From contig NZ_LR130778.1 in assembly GCF_900538275.1 (NCBI RefSeq), positions 868,001-932,000 on the forward strand: 64,000 bases of DNA, given 5' to 3'. The notes beneath the pieces are model-generated. The model ran no database searches and had not been told where the DNA came from. It was given only the letters and a program-made list of their open reading frames with translations. Positions 45,143 through 55,064 of this stretch are shown here, one piece after another; positions within the stretch are counted from its first letter, which is position 1, and every line of letters starts with the position of its first letter. This DNA is from Petrocella atlantisensis. Lineage in GTDB: Bacteria; Bacillota; Clostridia; Lachnospirales; Vallitaleaceae. The position numbers and the translations under genes are program-made.

Positions 45143-46204
45143 CTATTTGTCAATCTCTTTTTCATCAACAATCAAGGTATTAAGACTAACCGAAAGATCC
45201 ACCTCACCCATAACCGCCATAGATGCCTCATCAATAATACGAATGACCGGTCTGGTTGGGAAGTCCTCATTCAGCCTTGCTACTATTCCGATACGACCAT
45301 CATTAAGAACAACGCCCGTCGAAACCGGATAAGGGGATATGGACCTTCTAAATATTTTTATGATTTCAGGGTCAAACCAAGTATAAGCTCTTGAAACAAT
45401 CATTTCAACAATCTCATAGTGACGCATGTGTGTATCTTTAGGTAGATTGTAGAGTAGATTGTCATATTCATTAGCGACTGCAACAATACGTGAAAACTCA
45501 TGAATCGATGTATTCTTTTTCCCAAGGGGAAAACCCGTCCCATCGTAATGTTCATGGTGGGTTAACGCTATATTTGCAGCTAATAAAGACGATTCCGGTA
45601 TAGACTTAATCATTTCATAGCCTAATCTTACATGTTCCTTATAGATCTTATACTCTTTGTCCACATAGTCTTCTCTATACCGAATCACATCGTATTTTAT
45701 CTGAGTTTTCCCCACATCATGAAGGATAGCCCCCAGTGCTAAATGCTTTAATTGGGCATCGTTATAATTGAGTTTTTTCCCAATCAATAGTGAGATCACA
45801 CAAACATTGATAGAATGCATATGTAAATACTCATCTCTGCTACGAATCTCTTGAAGACTAACCATCACATGTGGATTGGCAACCACTTCAGTTATAACCG
45901 CATCCACTTTTTCCACAATGCTTTGGCTAGCACTGAAATAGCCTTTTCGCATTTTTTCCATACTATCTTCTAAAGCTTTTTTCGTGGATAATACGGTCTC
46001 TTCACTAATGAGCGCTTCAATCTCTATACCCTCTGATATTTCATCCTTGATATAAATATAATCCACATCTATATCATGAATCTTCATAATGAATTTTTCA
46101 GTGAGTAGCGTACCCTCTTTTAGTAATATGACACCATTGCTGGTATATATAGGCTTTGCCAAGACCATATCCTTTTTAAGTTTGTCGATTCCGACTCTAC
46201 GCAT
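45143..46204 (-). CDS. HD-GYP domain protein, probable cyclic-di-GMP phosphodiesterase
   Basis: The start is placed at ATG 46204, where AAGGTGG lies eight bases upstream; TTG 46228 and ATG 46225 have no good site. The 353-aa product has an N-terminal domain of the type often fused to HD-GYP, then HSINVCVIS, HDVGK and HHEHYDGTGFP. The metal-binding His/Asp residues are all present. The eponymous GYP reads GFP, a tolerated change in many active members. It is cytoplasmic and has no receiver or membrane domain. The upstream membrane gene ends 31 bp before it. Confidence 0.9.
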   Translation of the reverse strand: MRRVGIDKLKKDMVLAKPIYTSNGVILLKEGTLLTEKFIMKIHDIDVDYIYIKDEISEGIEIEALISEETVLSTKKALEDSMEKMRKGYFSASQSIVEKVDAVITEVVANPHVMVSLQEIRSRDEYLHMHSINVCVISLLIGKKLNYNDAQLKHLALGAILHDVGKTQIKYDVIRYREDYVDKEYKIYKEHVRLGYEMIKSIPESSLLAANIALTHHEHYDGTGFPLGKKNTSIHEFSRIVAVANEYDNLLYNLPKDTHMRHYEIVEMIVSRAYTWFDPEIIKIFRRSISPYPVSTGVVLNDGRIGIVARLNEDFPTRPVIRIIDEASMAVMGEVDLSVSLNTLIVDEKEIDK

Positions 46205-46235
46205 ATGTCCAACCACCTTGCTCATCAATTTCTAT

Positions 46236-46748
46236 CTATTTCTTGATTTTTCTTGGTATATAAGCACGAATTGCATTAAACATCTTCTCGTTAGGTTCGA
46301 AGATCAATTTGACTTTTTTTGAATCTTTATCGAAAATAGCTGCATATGTATTATCTTGTAGTATGCCGCTACTTACATCATAGAGTTTTGAATATTTTTC
46401 AACATCTTTCCCATAATCCTTATTTGAGACCGGAACCATGATTGCAAAGTCATCGACATGGATTGACAACACTCTTTTTCTTTTACTTTTATTCGTAATC
46501 TGGTCAATATCTAACTCGCCGTTGGTAAAGATATACTCATACTCCACATTAAAACGTCGAAGTAAAACGATCATACCAAAAATGATACCTATGGCGATAA
46601 TATAAATCAGGCCTCTAAGTCCAGGGATAAAAAAAGCTACAGCTAAAAATAAAACACCCCCAGCTAGGATGGTTATCTTTTTAAGATTATCTATCATATT
46701 TTGTTTTCTTTCTACAAGTTGTTCATTAAAAATATCATTAACCTTCAT
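46236..46748 (-). CDS. Conserved membrane protein with two spans (possibly DUF6106)
   Basis: GGAGGCGATC before ATG 46748 gives 170 aa. Two adjacent hydrophobic helices (about 26-65, LRGL between them) form a hairpin in the membrane, followed by a soluble beta-rich domain (YEYIFTNGELDIDQI, FEPNEKMFNAIRAYIPRK). The pattern recalls the DUF6106 family of Clostridia; that match is from memory and not tested. Function unknown. It is probably co-transcribed with the HD-GYP gene. Confidence 0.75.
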   Translation of the reverse strand: MKVNDIFNEQLVERKQNMIDNLKKITILAGGVLFLAVAFFIPGLRGLIYIIAIGIIFGMIVLLRRFNVEYEYIFTNGELDIDQITNKSKRKRVLSIHVDDFAIMVPVSNKDYGKDVEKYSKLYDVSSGILQDNTYAAIFDKDSKKVKLIFEPNEKMFNAIRAYIPRKIKK

Positions 46749-46873
46749 GATCGCCTCCGAAGTTATACAGACTTTCTGACTTACGGGAAATTGAGTCAAT
46801 TACATTATATAGGATTGACCTTACAGAAACAACCGTTATTCATATTTTATGTTTTATGAGGTGCAAAAAAGGA

Positions 46874-46895
46874 AAAGGAGACCGTAGTCTCCTTT
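46874..46895 (-). terminator. Intrinsic terminator of groESL
   Basis: Nine-base arms AAAGGAGAC and GTCTCCTTT with a CGTA loop are followed on the minus strand by TTCCTTTTTT. Confidence 0.8.
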
Positions 46896-46929
46896 AATTT
46901 ATAATCTTCTAGAGAATGAAAAAGTCATT

Positions 46930-48567
<1,638 letters not shown>

Positions 48568-48852
48568 CTATTCCAAAACTGCCAGTATATCGTTTTGTTT
48601 TACAATAATATACTCAACACCATCTAGTTTGACTTCTGTTCCTGCGTATTTTGAGTAAATAACTTTATCACCAACAACAACCTGCATGGTAACTTCTTTA
48701 CCATCCACGTTGCCACCTGGGCCAACGGCTACAACTTCAGCTTCTTGTGGCTTTTCTTGTGCTTGACCTGGCAACACAATACCGGACTTGGTTTTTTCTT
48801 CAGCTTTAAGCTGTTTTAAAACAACACGATCATTCAATGGTTTTAAATTCAT
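48568..48852 (-). CDS. groES: Co-chaperonin GroES (10 kDa)
   Basis: The product (94 aa) begins MNLKPLNDRVVLKQLKAEEK and contains the mobile loop (TKSGIVLPGQAQEKPQ) that docks on GroEL. It is the first gene of the groESL operon, downstream of a CIRCE operator and a sigma-A promoter. GGAGG lies before the ATG. Confidence 0.99.
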   Translation of the reverse strand: MNLKPLNDRVVLKQLKAEEKTKSGIVLPGQAQEKPQEAEVVAVGPGGNVDGKEVTMQVVVGDKVIYSKYAGTEVKLDGVEYIIVKQNDILAVLE

Positions 48853-48890
48853 GATATTCCTCCTCTTTCATTAAAAGAATTAACTTTTTA

Positions 48891-48917
48891 TCAGCACTCT
48901 GTATTGGAGAGTGCTAA
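48891..48917 (-). promoter_or_regulatory. CIRCE operator (HrcA binding site)
   Basis: On the minus strand TTAGCACTC, nine bases, GAGTGCTGA match the CIRCE consensus with one mismatch in the second arm. It lies between the promoter and the groES start, so HrcA would repress groESL until heat stress. Confidence 0.95.
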
Positions 48918-48928
48918 ATCATGTTCTT

Positions 48929-48957
48929 ATATTACCAAAAAAATTCATGATATGCAA
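48929..48957 (-). promoter_or_regulatory. Sigma-A promoter of groESL
   Basis: On the minus strand TTGCAT (48957-48952) and TAATAT (48934-48929) are separated by 17 bp, immediately upstream of CIRCE. Confidence 0.75.
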
Positions 48958-48993
48958 GTAAAAAATCCTGCATTCTAATTAATTTTTTAGGGT

Positions 48994-49842
48994 CTATTTA
49001 CCAATTTGATGGTCTCTTGCATAATAAAAAAGATATTGTTGCGCCAACCCACCAAAGCCTTTAAAATACCTGTCTGCAAATTCAAGTATAATCTGATCTG
49101 AAACATTTTGATCATTGAAATATGCATGGGTCATCATACGTCTTACCCAAACATCCAGCGGAAATACTTCAATTCTCCCGAATGCAAACAACAAAATACA
49201 ATCCGCAACTTTTTGGCCGACACCGCTAATCTCCATAAGCCGATCTCGCGCTGAGTTATCAAGCATTTTCTCAATGGTTATAAAGTCAATCACCCCTTGT
49301 GCCACTTTTTGTATGGCATCATATAGGTAAGGGGCTCTAAAACCAACTTTTAACCGTCTCCAATCTTCTACGGATACATCTACAAGCCTATCAACGGTTG
49401 GAAAAGTATAATAGGTGCCATATTGATCTAAAACAACTTGACCATAGGTTTCACATAGACGTTCTACTAGGACTTTGATCTGAGGGATGGCTTTGTTTTG
49501 AGACAATATAAAAGTAAGTAACATCTCAAAAGGTGCTTGTCTCAAAATTCTAAGCCCTCTTTTTTCTATGACTGCTTTCTTCAGAATCGGATCCATTTTA
49601 ACTAAAATCGATTGGATCTGTTCATAGTTCCTATCCATATCAAAATATCTCACCCACAAGCTATTATAATCTTCTATGGAGCAGTCCATATAGACGTGTT
49701 TGCCTACTTGATTGATTCTGAGACGTTTATCATAGGCTATAATATCGTAGATATTGTTTTCAATATGTTTATACCTAAAGCTTTGTCCACATTCCAATAT
49801 CTGACCTATCAAAAAGCAATCATCTACTAGAATCTCTATCAT
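48994..49842 (-). CDS. 8-oxoguanine DNA glycosylase/AP lyase (OGG1-like)
   Basis: This 282-aa protein has the N-terminal beta domain with CGQSFR found in OGG1/AlkA relatives and a helix-hairpin-helix GPD domain with the catalytic Lys211 in GVGQKVADC and Asp230 in FPLDVWV. The Lys marks a bifunctional enzyme that excises 8-oxoguanine and nicks the strand. It ends 77 bp upstream of the CIRCE operator on the same strand and faces the DUF6062 gene divergently. Confidence 0.93.
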   Translation of the reverse strand: MIEILVDDCFLIGQILECGQSFRYKHIENNIYDIIAYDKRLRINQVGKHVYMDCSIEDYNSLWVRYFDMDRNYEQIQSILVKMDPILKKAVIEKRGLRILRQAPFEMLLTFILSQNKAIPQIKVLVERLCETYGQVVLDQYGTYYTFPTVDRLVDVSVEDWRRLKVGFRAPYLYDAIQKVAQGVIDFITIEKMLDNSARDRLMEISGVGQKVADCILLFAFGRIEVFPLDVWVRRMMTHAYFNDQNVSDQIILEFADRYFKGFGGLAQQYLFYYARDHQIGK

Positions 49843-49981
49843 TTTACCACCTCGATTCCAAACATGGAAATGGATGCAACTTCCTTACCGCTATGTTATA
49901 CTGATGTAATAGGCTTTATGTATTTATTATACCTCAAATTCGGTTTATCAACATCTATTCTGTTAGATTAAGGTGGTTTTT

Positions 49982-50701
49982 ATGTCTAAAGAAGAAATCT
50001 ATACTATACCCATCATAGATGCATTTAACAGCGATTGTGAATGCCCTTTTTGCTATCTGTTTGATGGCCTCGAAAAAAATGCTATCGACTTTGTCTTAGG
50101 CCCTTCATATATGGATGTCGATATCAGAGATCACACCAACATCTCCGGTTTTTGTCCTTCACACTACGGCAAACTCTTCAATGAAAAAAACCGTTTAGGT
50201 ATGGCTTTGATACTTGAAACACATATGAAGAGGGTACGCCAAGATCTTGAAGGGACTTTGATGCAACCCAGTAAAGCAAAAGGCATAAAGATAGGTAAAC
50301 GGGCAACACTCAGTCCTGTTAAAGACTTTACTGATCATCTGGTACACCAGTGCTACATATGTGACCGGATTCAGGACTTTTTGGACCGATACATGGATAC
50401 TTTTTTTTACCTCTGGAAAAAGGATCCATCTTTTCGTGTACTGTTTACGTCTTCTAAAGGCTTTTGCATAAAGCATTTTGGCCATCTTTACGATATTGGT
50501 GACCATGTCTTAAAGGATAAAGACTTCCAAGCCTTTCAAGCTGACCTGATTAGGATTCAACAAACCAACTATGACCGTGTTATAGAAGATCTTGAATGGT
50601 TCATCACCAAATTTGATTATAGGTATGAAAAAGAACCTTGGAAGCAATCAAAAGATGCTGTAAGCAGAAGCATTCAAAAGCTTTCTAGCTATAAGGCTTA
50701 A
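49982..50701 (+). CDS. DUF6062 family cysteine-rich protein
   Basis: AAGGTGG before ATG 49982 fixes a 239-aa product (GTG 49973 overlaps the ribosome site). Two repeats each carry a Cys pair and a GFC-x-x-H segment: CECPFC with GFCPSHYG, then CYICDRI with GFCIKHFG. The spacing suggests two metal or iron-sulphur sites or a zinc-ribbon-like fold. The family is of unknown function and common in Clostridia. Its last 17 bases overlap the end of the convergent YaiI/YqxD gene. Confidence 0.8.
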   Translation: MSKEEIYTIPIIDAFNSDCECPFCYLFDGLEKNAIDFVLGPSYMDVDIRDHTNISGFCPSHYGKLFNEKNRLGMALILETHMKRVRQDLEGTLMQPSKAKGIKIGKRATLSPVKDFTDHLVHQCYICDRIQDFLDRYMDTFFYLWKKDPSFRVLFTSSKGFCIKHFGHLYDIGDHVLKDKDFQAFQADLIRIQQTNYDRVIEDLEWFITKFDYRYEKEPWKQSKDAVSRSIQKLSSYKA

Positions 50702-51131
50702 GCTGTAGTAACAAGGCTTCAAAGTTTTCTCTAAACAGTACATCAGCATGCCGATCTCTTTTTTTGGGGCCCTTATGCTTTTTTTTCATCATTCTAAGGG
50801 ATTTGTGCATGTGTCTTTCAAACAAAAGCTGATCAATATTGTTCAGGGTGAAGGCTCTACCGTTTGCATCCATGGCATATCCTTTTTTGCCTAATACCAA
50901 AGATGCCAATCCGTAATCATTGGTAATAACAACATCACCAACTTTTATGTCTTTAACGATGGCTAAATCCACTGAATCAATGCCTTGATCCACGGTAATG
51001 ACACAGGTTGTTTCATAAGAAAACTCGTGATTTACATCTGTGTATATAATGGTTTCTACCTTGTGTTTATTTGTAATCTGTAAGATAGATGCCCTGACTG
51101 GACAAGCATCTCCATCGACTCTAACGACCAT
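50685..51131 (-). CDS. YaiI/YqxD family protein (DUF188)
   Basis: The product (148 aa) begins MVVRVDGDACPVRASI, the signature of the family, whose PIN-like/NYN fold and conserved Asp residues (also ITVDQGIDSVDLAI and VITNDYGLA) suggest a metal-dependent nuclease, though activity is not established. AAAGGAAG selects ATG 51131 over an in-frame ATG 15 bases earlier. The 3' end overlaps the DUF6062 gene. Confidence 0.93.
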   Translation of the reverse strand: MVVRVDGDACPVRASILQITNKHKVETIIYTDVNHEFSYETTCVITVDQGIDSVDLAIVKDIKVGDVVITNDYGLASLVLGKKGYAMDANGRAFTLNNIDQLLFERHMHKSLRMMKKKHKGPKKRDRHADVLFRENFEALLLQLKPYS

Positions 51132-51290
51132 ATGACTTCCTTTCATAAAAGAGCTGTTAATAATAAGGGACTTTTTTGTCCCATTGTGTATTGATTAAAT
51201 TAGAATGTTATCTTGATTTTATTATATAGGATTTCATTGACATTGCAACCAAGTCTCTTATACCAAAACTCTAAAAAAGCAGGTGCCGAT

Positions 51291-54200
51291 ATGATACAAC
51301 TTACCTTACAATGGATTAAAACTTTTGCCGGTAATGATCGAAAATTCAAATCCGGCTTTATGATTCATCAACAAAATAATATACTCAGTATTGAAGCCAG
51401 CTCAAAAAATGGTTTTCATATCATCTTAAAAGATTTAAAAGATGAACAGTTTGAGCTTAATTTATCTTTCTATTCGGATACCGGCACTTTCAAGCGTTCA
51501 AGGTGTACTTGCTATGATTCCCAACCTTGTATACACACCCTAGCGTCTTTGTTATATATACTTTATAAAAAAGAGTCTTTGACCCTCGATCTTACCCAAA
51601 ATCAAACTTTAAAAATGTTTCAGTCATTTGAACAAGTCCTGATTTCTCCTACATCCGACAATCAACTGGCACTACTAAATCTAGAAGTGAATCTGCATCC
51701 AAAAGATGCTTATCACAATACCCTTCAGTCCGCCATCTCTCTTAAGGTTGGTCTTTTTCAAACCTATGTGGTTAAGAATATTGAAGCCTTCGTCTATGCA
51801 GTTATGGAGAAACATATCTATGCTATATCAAAAACATTAACTTATGACCCTCAGACTTTCACCTTCACTGACGAAGATTATAAACTTATCGTCTTGCTCC
51901 ATGATTTTTATAAAACACGTCTTTTTCTATTACCAAAGCATCAAAGCCTAGTGTCCACACCTATTAAAGCATCCTATCAAATCTTGCCAGACGCTTACTT
52001 AAAACGGTTGTTAGAACTTCTAAAACACAAGCCTTTTAACTTAGATTATGATGGTATGCTTTTTAAAGACCAAGTCATTATAGACCATTTAGAAATTGAC
52101 CTCTTCTTGATGGAAGAGAACGGTCATTATAATGTCTCTGTAAATGCCTATGATATCTATTTTCCATTAACAGAGGATTATTCGTATGCCTTTTATAATA
52201 ATCAGATCAGTTGTTTGTCCGCCATAAAAGCCGAGGCATTCAAACTCTTCTATAAACACTTTATCGATAAGTCCTTAGATATTCAACATGACCATATCCA
52301 CAATTTCATGAATCAAATCCTACCCGTTCTTGAAATGATAGGTTATGTAACCCTTGAACCAACTGTCGCTCAAAAAGTATTGCGCTATCCATTGGAGGCA
52401 AAAATCTACTTGGATAAAGATATGGAACAACTAAAACTCAAAGTATTCTTTATCTATGGTCCTTATGAATTTGGCCTCTATCCAGAATCCGAACCTGAAC
52501 CGGATGACCAAATCATATTCAGGCAATTAGGTACTGAGCAACGTATTCGGGCATTGCTCAAAGATACCCATCATCAAATAGATAATCAAGGTCTATTAAC
52601 TTTTGCTACCGAAGATGACCAATTTTACTTTATTGACCAAATTCTACCTCGTCTTCAAAAACTTGGGACCCTCTACTACTCGGATTCGTTTAAAGACATC
52701 TACTTAAGATCAGAAAAACAGCTCAGTGCTTCTGTGTCCTACAACAGCGGTTCTAATCTTTTGGATCTAAGTTTTGAGATGGAAGGTATCAGTCAAGAAG
52801 AAATCTTCACACTTTTAAAAGCCATTGTGGAAAAAAAGCGATACTTCAAATTGTCCGATGGTAGCTTTTTCAAGATACAGGACACTTTGGCACATCAAAT
52901 GAGTGTCCTAGATAGTCATTATACACTTTTGGATGCCACACAAGATGATAACACACTTCGACTCCCCGGCCACCATGCCTTCTTTTTGGATCATCTTATG
53001 AGCAGCACACAAACCGTTCACTACAACCAAGCTTATAAAAAGCTTTTAAATGCGATTCAAAATCCTGAAACCTATCTAATTGAGGTTCCTAATCATCTTG
53101 ACGCCATATTAAGGGACTATCAGAAAACCGGCTATCGATGGCTTAGTGCGCTAACCTCTTATGGACTTGGCGGTATTCTAGCAGATGACATGGGACTTGG
53201 TAAAACACTACAAGCGATTACACTTATGACCAGTTATGTTTCTGATCTGCCTTCTCTAGTTATTGCACCCACATCTCTGCTCTATAATTGGGAAGAGGAG
53301 GTTCATAAGTTTGCACCCAATCAGAAAACCGTTGTCATCTCCGGTAATAAAAATGAACGTATTGAGCAAATTGAAACCCTTTGTAATGATGTAATTATCA
53401 TCACTTCCTATGGCGCACTTAAAAGAGACTTACCCCATTACAAACAGACTTTTATGTTTTGTATTATTGATGAAGCACAACATATCAAAAACCCTAAATC
53501 TCAAAATGCTATTGCCGTCAAACATATTAATGCCTTGCACCGTTTTGCCTTGACCGGTACACCAATTGAGAATACTCTGACTGAGTTATGGTCTATTTTT
53601 GATTTTATTTTACCGGGTTTTCTCGGTAATGCAAATTATTTTGCTAAAACCTATGAAAAACCCATCACCAAAGACAACGATCATCATTGTCTAAAGCAGT
53701 TGAATCAGATGATTGCCCCTTTTATTCTCAGGCGTATCAAGCAGGATGTGTTAAAGGAACTACCGCCCAAGATTGAAACCAAAGTCACTATAGAGCTTAA
53801 TAAACATCAGAAAAAAATATATATGGCTTACATTGAAAAAGCAAAAATGGAAATGGAGCATTTACAATATTTATCCGGTGGTCAGAAAAATATGAAAATA
53901 TTATCTATTCTTATGCGTTTAAGACAGATTTGTTGTCATCCTTCATTGTTCATTGATCAGTATAATCATGGGTCCTCAAAAATGGACTTACTGTTAGAAT
54001 TGGTCATCGATAGTATTGAAAGTGGTCATCGCATGTTGATTTTCTCTCAGTTCACCTCCATGCTAGGTATGATACAAACTTTACTGGATAAGCATAAAAT
54101 AGAATCCTATTATCTTGATGGTTCCGTACCACCTAACAAACGACAGGAAATGGTTCATGATTTTAATACAGGTTTTCACAGTGTTTTCTTGATTTCCCTA

Positions 54201-54494
54201 AAAGCCGGTGGTACAGGGCTTAATCTAACCGGTGCAGATGTTGTTATTCATGTTGATCCTTGGTGGAATCCAGCTGTTGAAAATCAAGCAACGGACCGTG
54301 TTTATCGTATCGGTCAAAAAAAATGTGTACAAGTCTACAAATTGATCACTGCCGGTACCATAGAAGAAAAAATATTCACACTGCAACAGAAGAAACAAAA
54401 TCTAATTGAACATGTTATTAAGCCTGGTGAGACGTTCATTAATAAATTAACCGCCCATGAACTTCAAAATCTTTTTGATTCAGAACCAAAATAA
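51291..54494 (+). CDS. SNF2-family DNA helicase with SWIM zinc finger
   Basis: AGGTG before ATG 51291 gives 1067 aa. A SWIM zinc motif (Cys72, Cys74, Cys80, His82) opens the protein. A long non-catalytic region follows, then the SNF2 ATPase with DDMGLGKT, DEAQHIKN, FALTGTPIENT and the helicase C motif AGGTGLNLTGADVVIHVDPWWNP with TDRVYRIGQ. Bacterial RapA/HepA-like members translocate on DNA and remodel protein-DNA complexes; the precise target is unknown. No clear terminator follows the stop; the structured locus begins 50 bp later. Confidence 0.93.
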   Translation: MIQLTLQWIKTFAGNDRKFKSGFMIHQQNNILSIEASSKNGFHIILKDLKDEQFELNLSFYSDTGTFKRSRCTCYDSQPCIHTLASLLYILYKKESLTLDLTQNQTLKMFQSFEQVLISPTSDNQLALLNLEVNLHPKDAYHNTLQSAISLKVGLFQTYVVKNIEAFVYAVMEKHIYAISKTLTYDPQTFTFTDEDYKLIVLLHDFYKTRLFLLPKHQSLVSTPIKASYQILPDAYLKRLLELLKHKPFNLDYDGMLFKDQVIIDHLEIDLFLMEENGHYNVSVNAYDIYFPLTEDYSYAFYNNQISCLSAIKAEAFKLFYKHFIDKSLDIQHDHIHNFMNQILPVLEMIGYVTLEPTVAQKVLRYPLEAKIYLDKDMEQLKLKVFFIYGPYEFGLYPESEPEPDDQIIFRQLGTEQRIRALLKDTHHQIDNQGLLTFATEDDQFYFIDQILPRLQKLGTLYYSDSFKDIYLRSEKQLSASVSYNSGSNLLDLSFEMEGISQEEIFTLLKAIVEKKRYFKLSDGSFFKIQDTLAHQMSVLDSHYTLLDATQDDNTLRLPGHHAFFLDHLMSSTQTVHYNQAYKKLLNAIQNPETYLIEVPNHLDAILRDYQKTGYRWLSALTSYGLGGILADDMGLGKTLQAITLMTSYVSDLPSLVIAPTSLLYNWEEEVHKFAPNQKTVVISGNKNERIEQIETLCNDVIIITSYGALKRDLPHYKQTFMFCIIDEAQHIKNPKSQNAIAVKHINALHRFALTGTPIENTLTELWSIFDFILPGFLGNANYFAKTYEKPITKDNDHHCLKQLNQMIAPFILRRIKQDVLKELPPKIETKVTIELNKHQKKIYMAYIEKAKMEMEHLQYLSGGQKNMKILSILMRLRQICCHPSLFIDQYNHGSSKMDLLLELVIDSIESGHRMLIFSQFTSMLGMIQTLLDKHKIESYYLDGSVPPNKRQEMVHDFNTGFHSVFLISLKAGGTGLNLTGADVVIHVDPWWNPAVENQATDRVYRIGQKKCVQVYKLITAGTIEEKIFTLQQKKQNLIEHVIKPGETFINKLTAHELQNLFDSEPK

Positions 54495-54541
54495 GTTGTC
54501 TTAGGTTATGAGATAGCAGGAGAATAAATGTAATAAAGTTT

Positions 54542-54564
54542 GTCCCATGAAAACCCTTCCACAG
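54542..54564 (-). repeat. Copy of the 23-bp dispersed sequence inside element A
   Basis: Its exact inverse stands at 31652-31674. It covers the outer flank of element A up to the start of the inner stem. Confidence 0.7.
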
Positions 54565-54671
54565 TGTGTATGATTACGGTCTCCGATTGGTGCATCCATG
54601 CACCAAAAGTCGACGGTCAGCATCCATGCTAACTTGCTCCACCATACACACTGCTTCCAGGAACTTCATGG
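54545..54671 (-). ncRNA. Candidate CsrA-binding RNA element A (two CAUGGAUG hairpins on a closing stem)
   Basis: An outer stem CCATGAA/TTCATGG (54545-54551, 54665-54671) and an inner 11-bp stem CAGTGTGTATG/CATACACACTG (54562-54572, 54643-54653) enclose two hairpins. As minus-strand RNA these are UUGGUGCA-UGGA-UGCACCAA (54606-54587) and GUUAGCA-UGGA-UGCUGAC (54633-54616). The second contains a U-G pair that would be a C-A mismatch on the plus strand, so the minus strand is the RNA. Both loops show CANGGANG, and four further GGA triplets occur in the 127 nt. CsrA/RsmE family proteins bind such hairpins. The structure is seen; RNA expression and CsrA binding are inferred. Confidence 0.5.
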
Positions 54672-54776
54672 TCGATGTTGGCTAATTTAGGTTTTCTGGT
54701 TACTTCAACGCATCATATGAGATATACGAATTTAGGCTTATAGAAATTAAGCATTCGCGGAACCGAATAAGGAAAG

Positions 54777-54872
54777 AAAAAGCGCTGATCAATCACAGTT
54801 CTACATGGATGTAGAACGTCCTTCATTTTTACATGGATGTAAAAAGGGAAGGATGATTGAGCAGTGCTTTTT
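54777..54872 (+). ncRNA. Candidate CsrA-binding RNA element B (three-way junction with two ACAUGGAUGU hairpins)
   Basis: An 18-position outer stem pairs AAAAAGCGCTGATCAATC (54777-54794) with GATTGAGCAGTGCTTTTT (54855-54872), with one G-U pair and one mismatch. Inside are GTTCTACA-TGGA-TGTAGAAC (54798-54817) and TTTTTACA-TGGA-TGTAAAAA (54826-54845), the latter set on a CCTTC/GAAGG base. The G-U pair is valid only on the plus strand, the same strand that displays GGA. ACAUGGAUGU fits the RsmE/CsrA hairpin consensus (A/U)CANGGANG(U/A) exactly, twice. Confidence 0.5.
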
Positions 54873-54899
54873 ATTGACGAAATGACGATGTATTACCGA

Positions 54900-54972
54900 G
54901 TAGATGTGATACATAGCTTTTCCGACGACCGTACGAAGTGTAAGGCGAGGAAAAGCTGTGTGTTATATCTAC
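54900..54972 (+). ncRNA. Element C: uninterrupted 24-bp stem with G-U pairs
   Basis: The 24-base arm at 54900-54923 pairs over its full length with 54949-54972 when read as plus-strand RNA. Twenty pairs are Watson-Crick and the other four are all G-U; on the minus strand those four would be A-C mismatches. The 25-base loop holds CGACCGTACG. It lies 28 bases after element B and may be the 3' part of the same transcript, though no T-run follows. Confidence 0.5.
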
Positions 54973-55064
54973 GATTATAACCTAGAGTACAGCTAATCGC
55001 TCATCTATTACTAAAAGACAAGCGTTAACCTTATTCTCTGAATAATATGTTACACCATTAACCC

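Larger units (their letters stand above)
54495..55064. other. 570-bp non-coding region with three large RNA-like structures
   Basis: No credible protein gene is present on either strand. The region holds element A (54545-54671), element B (54777-54872) and element C (54900-54972), described separately. Between A and B (54672-54776) lies AT-rich sequence with weak promoter-like boxes in both directions (for example TTACTT-17-TATACG on the plus strand at 54700-54728). The last 90 bases before the DAHP synthase stop hold only a small TTATTC/GAATAA hairpin. Confidence 0.8.

Noticed and set aside
54495-55064. Retron, group II intron or IS200/IS605 end
   Set aside because: No reverse transcriptase or transposase is nearby, no intron domain V was seen, and the loops follow a shared CANGGANG rule that those elements do not explain.
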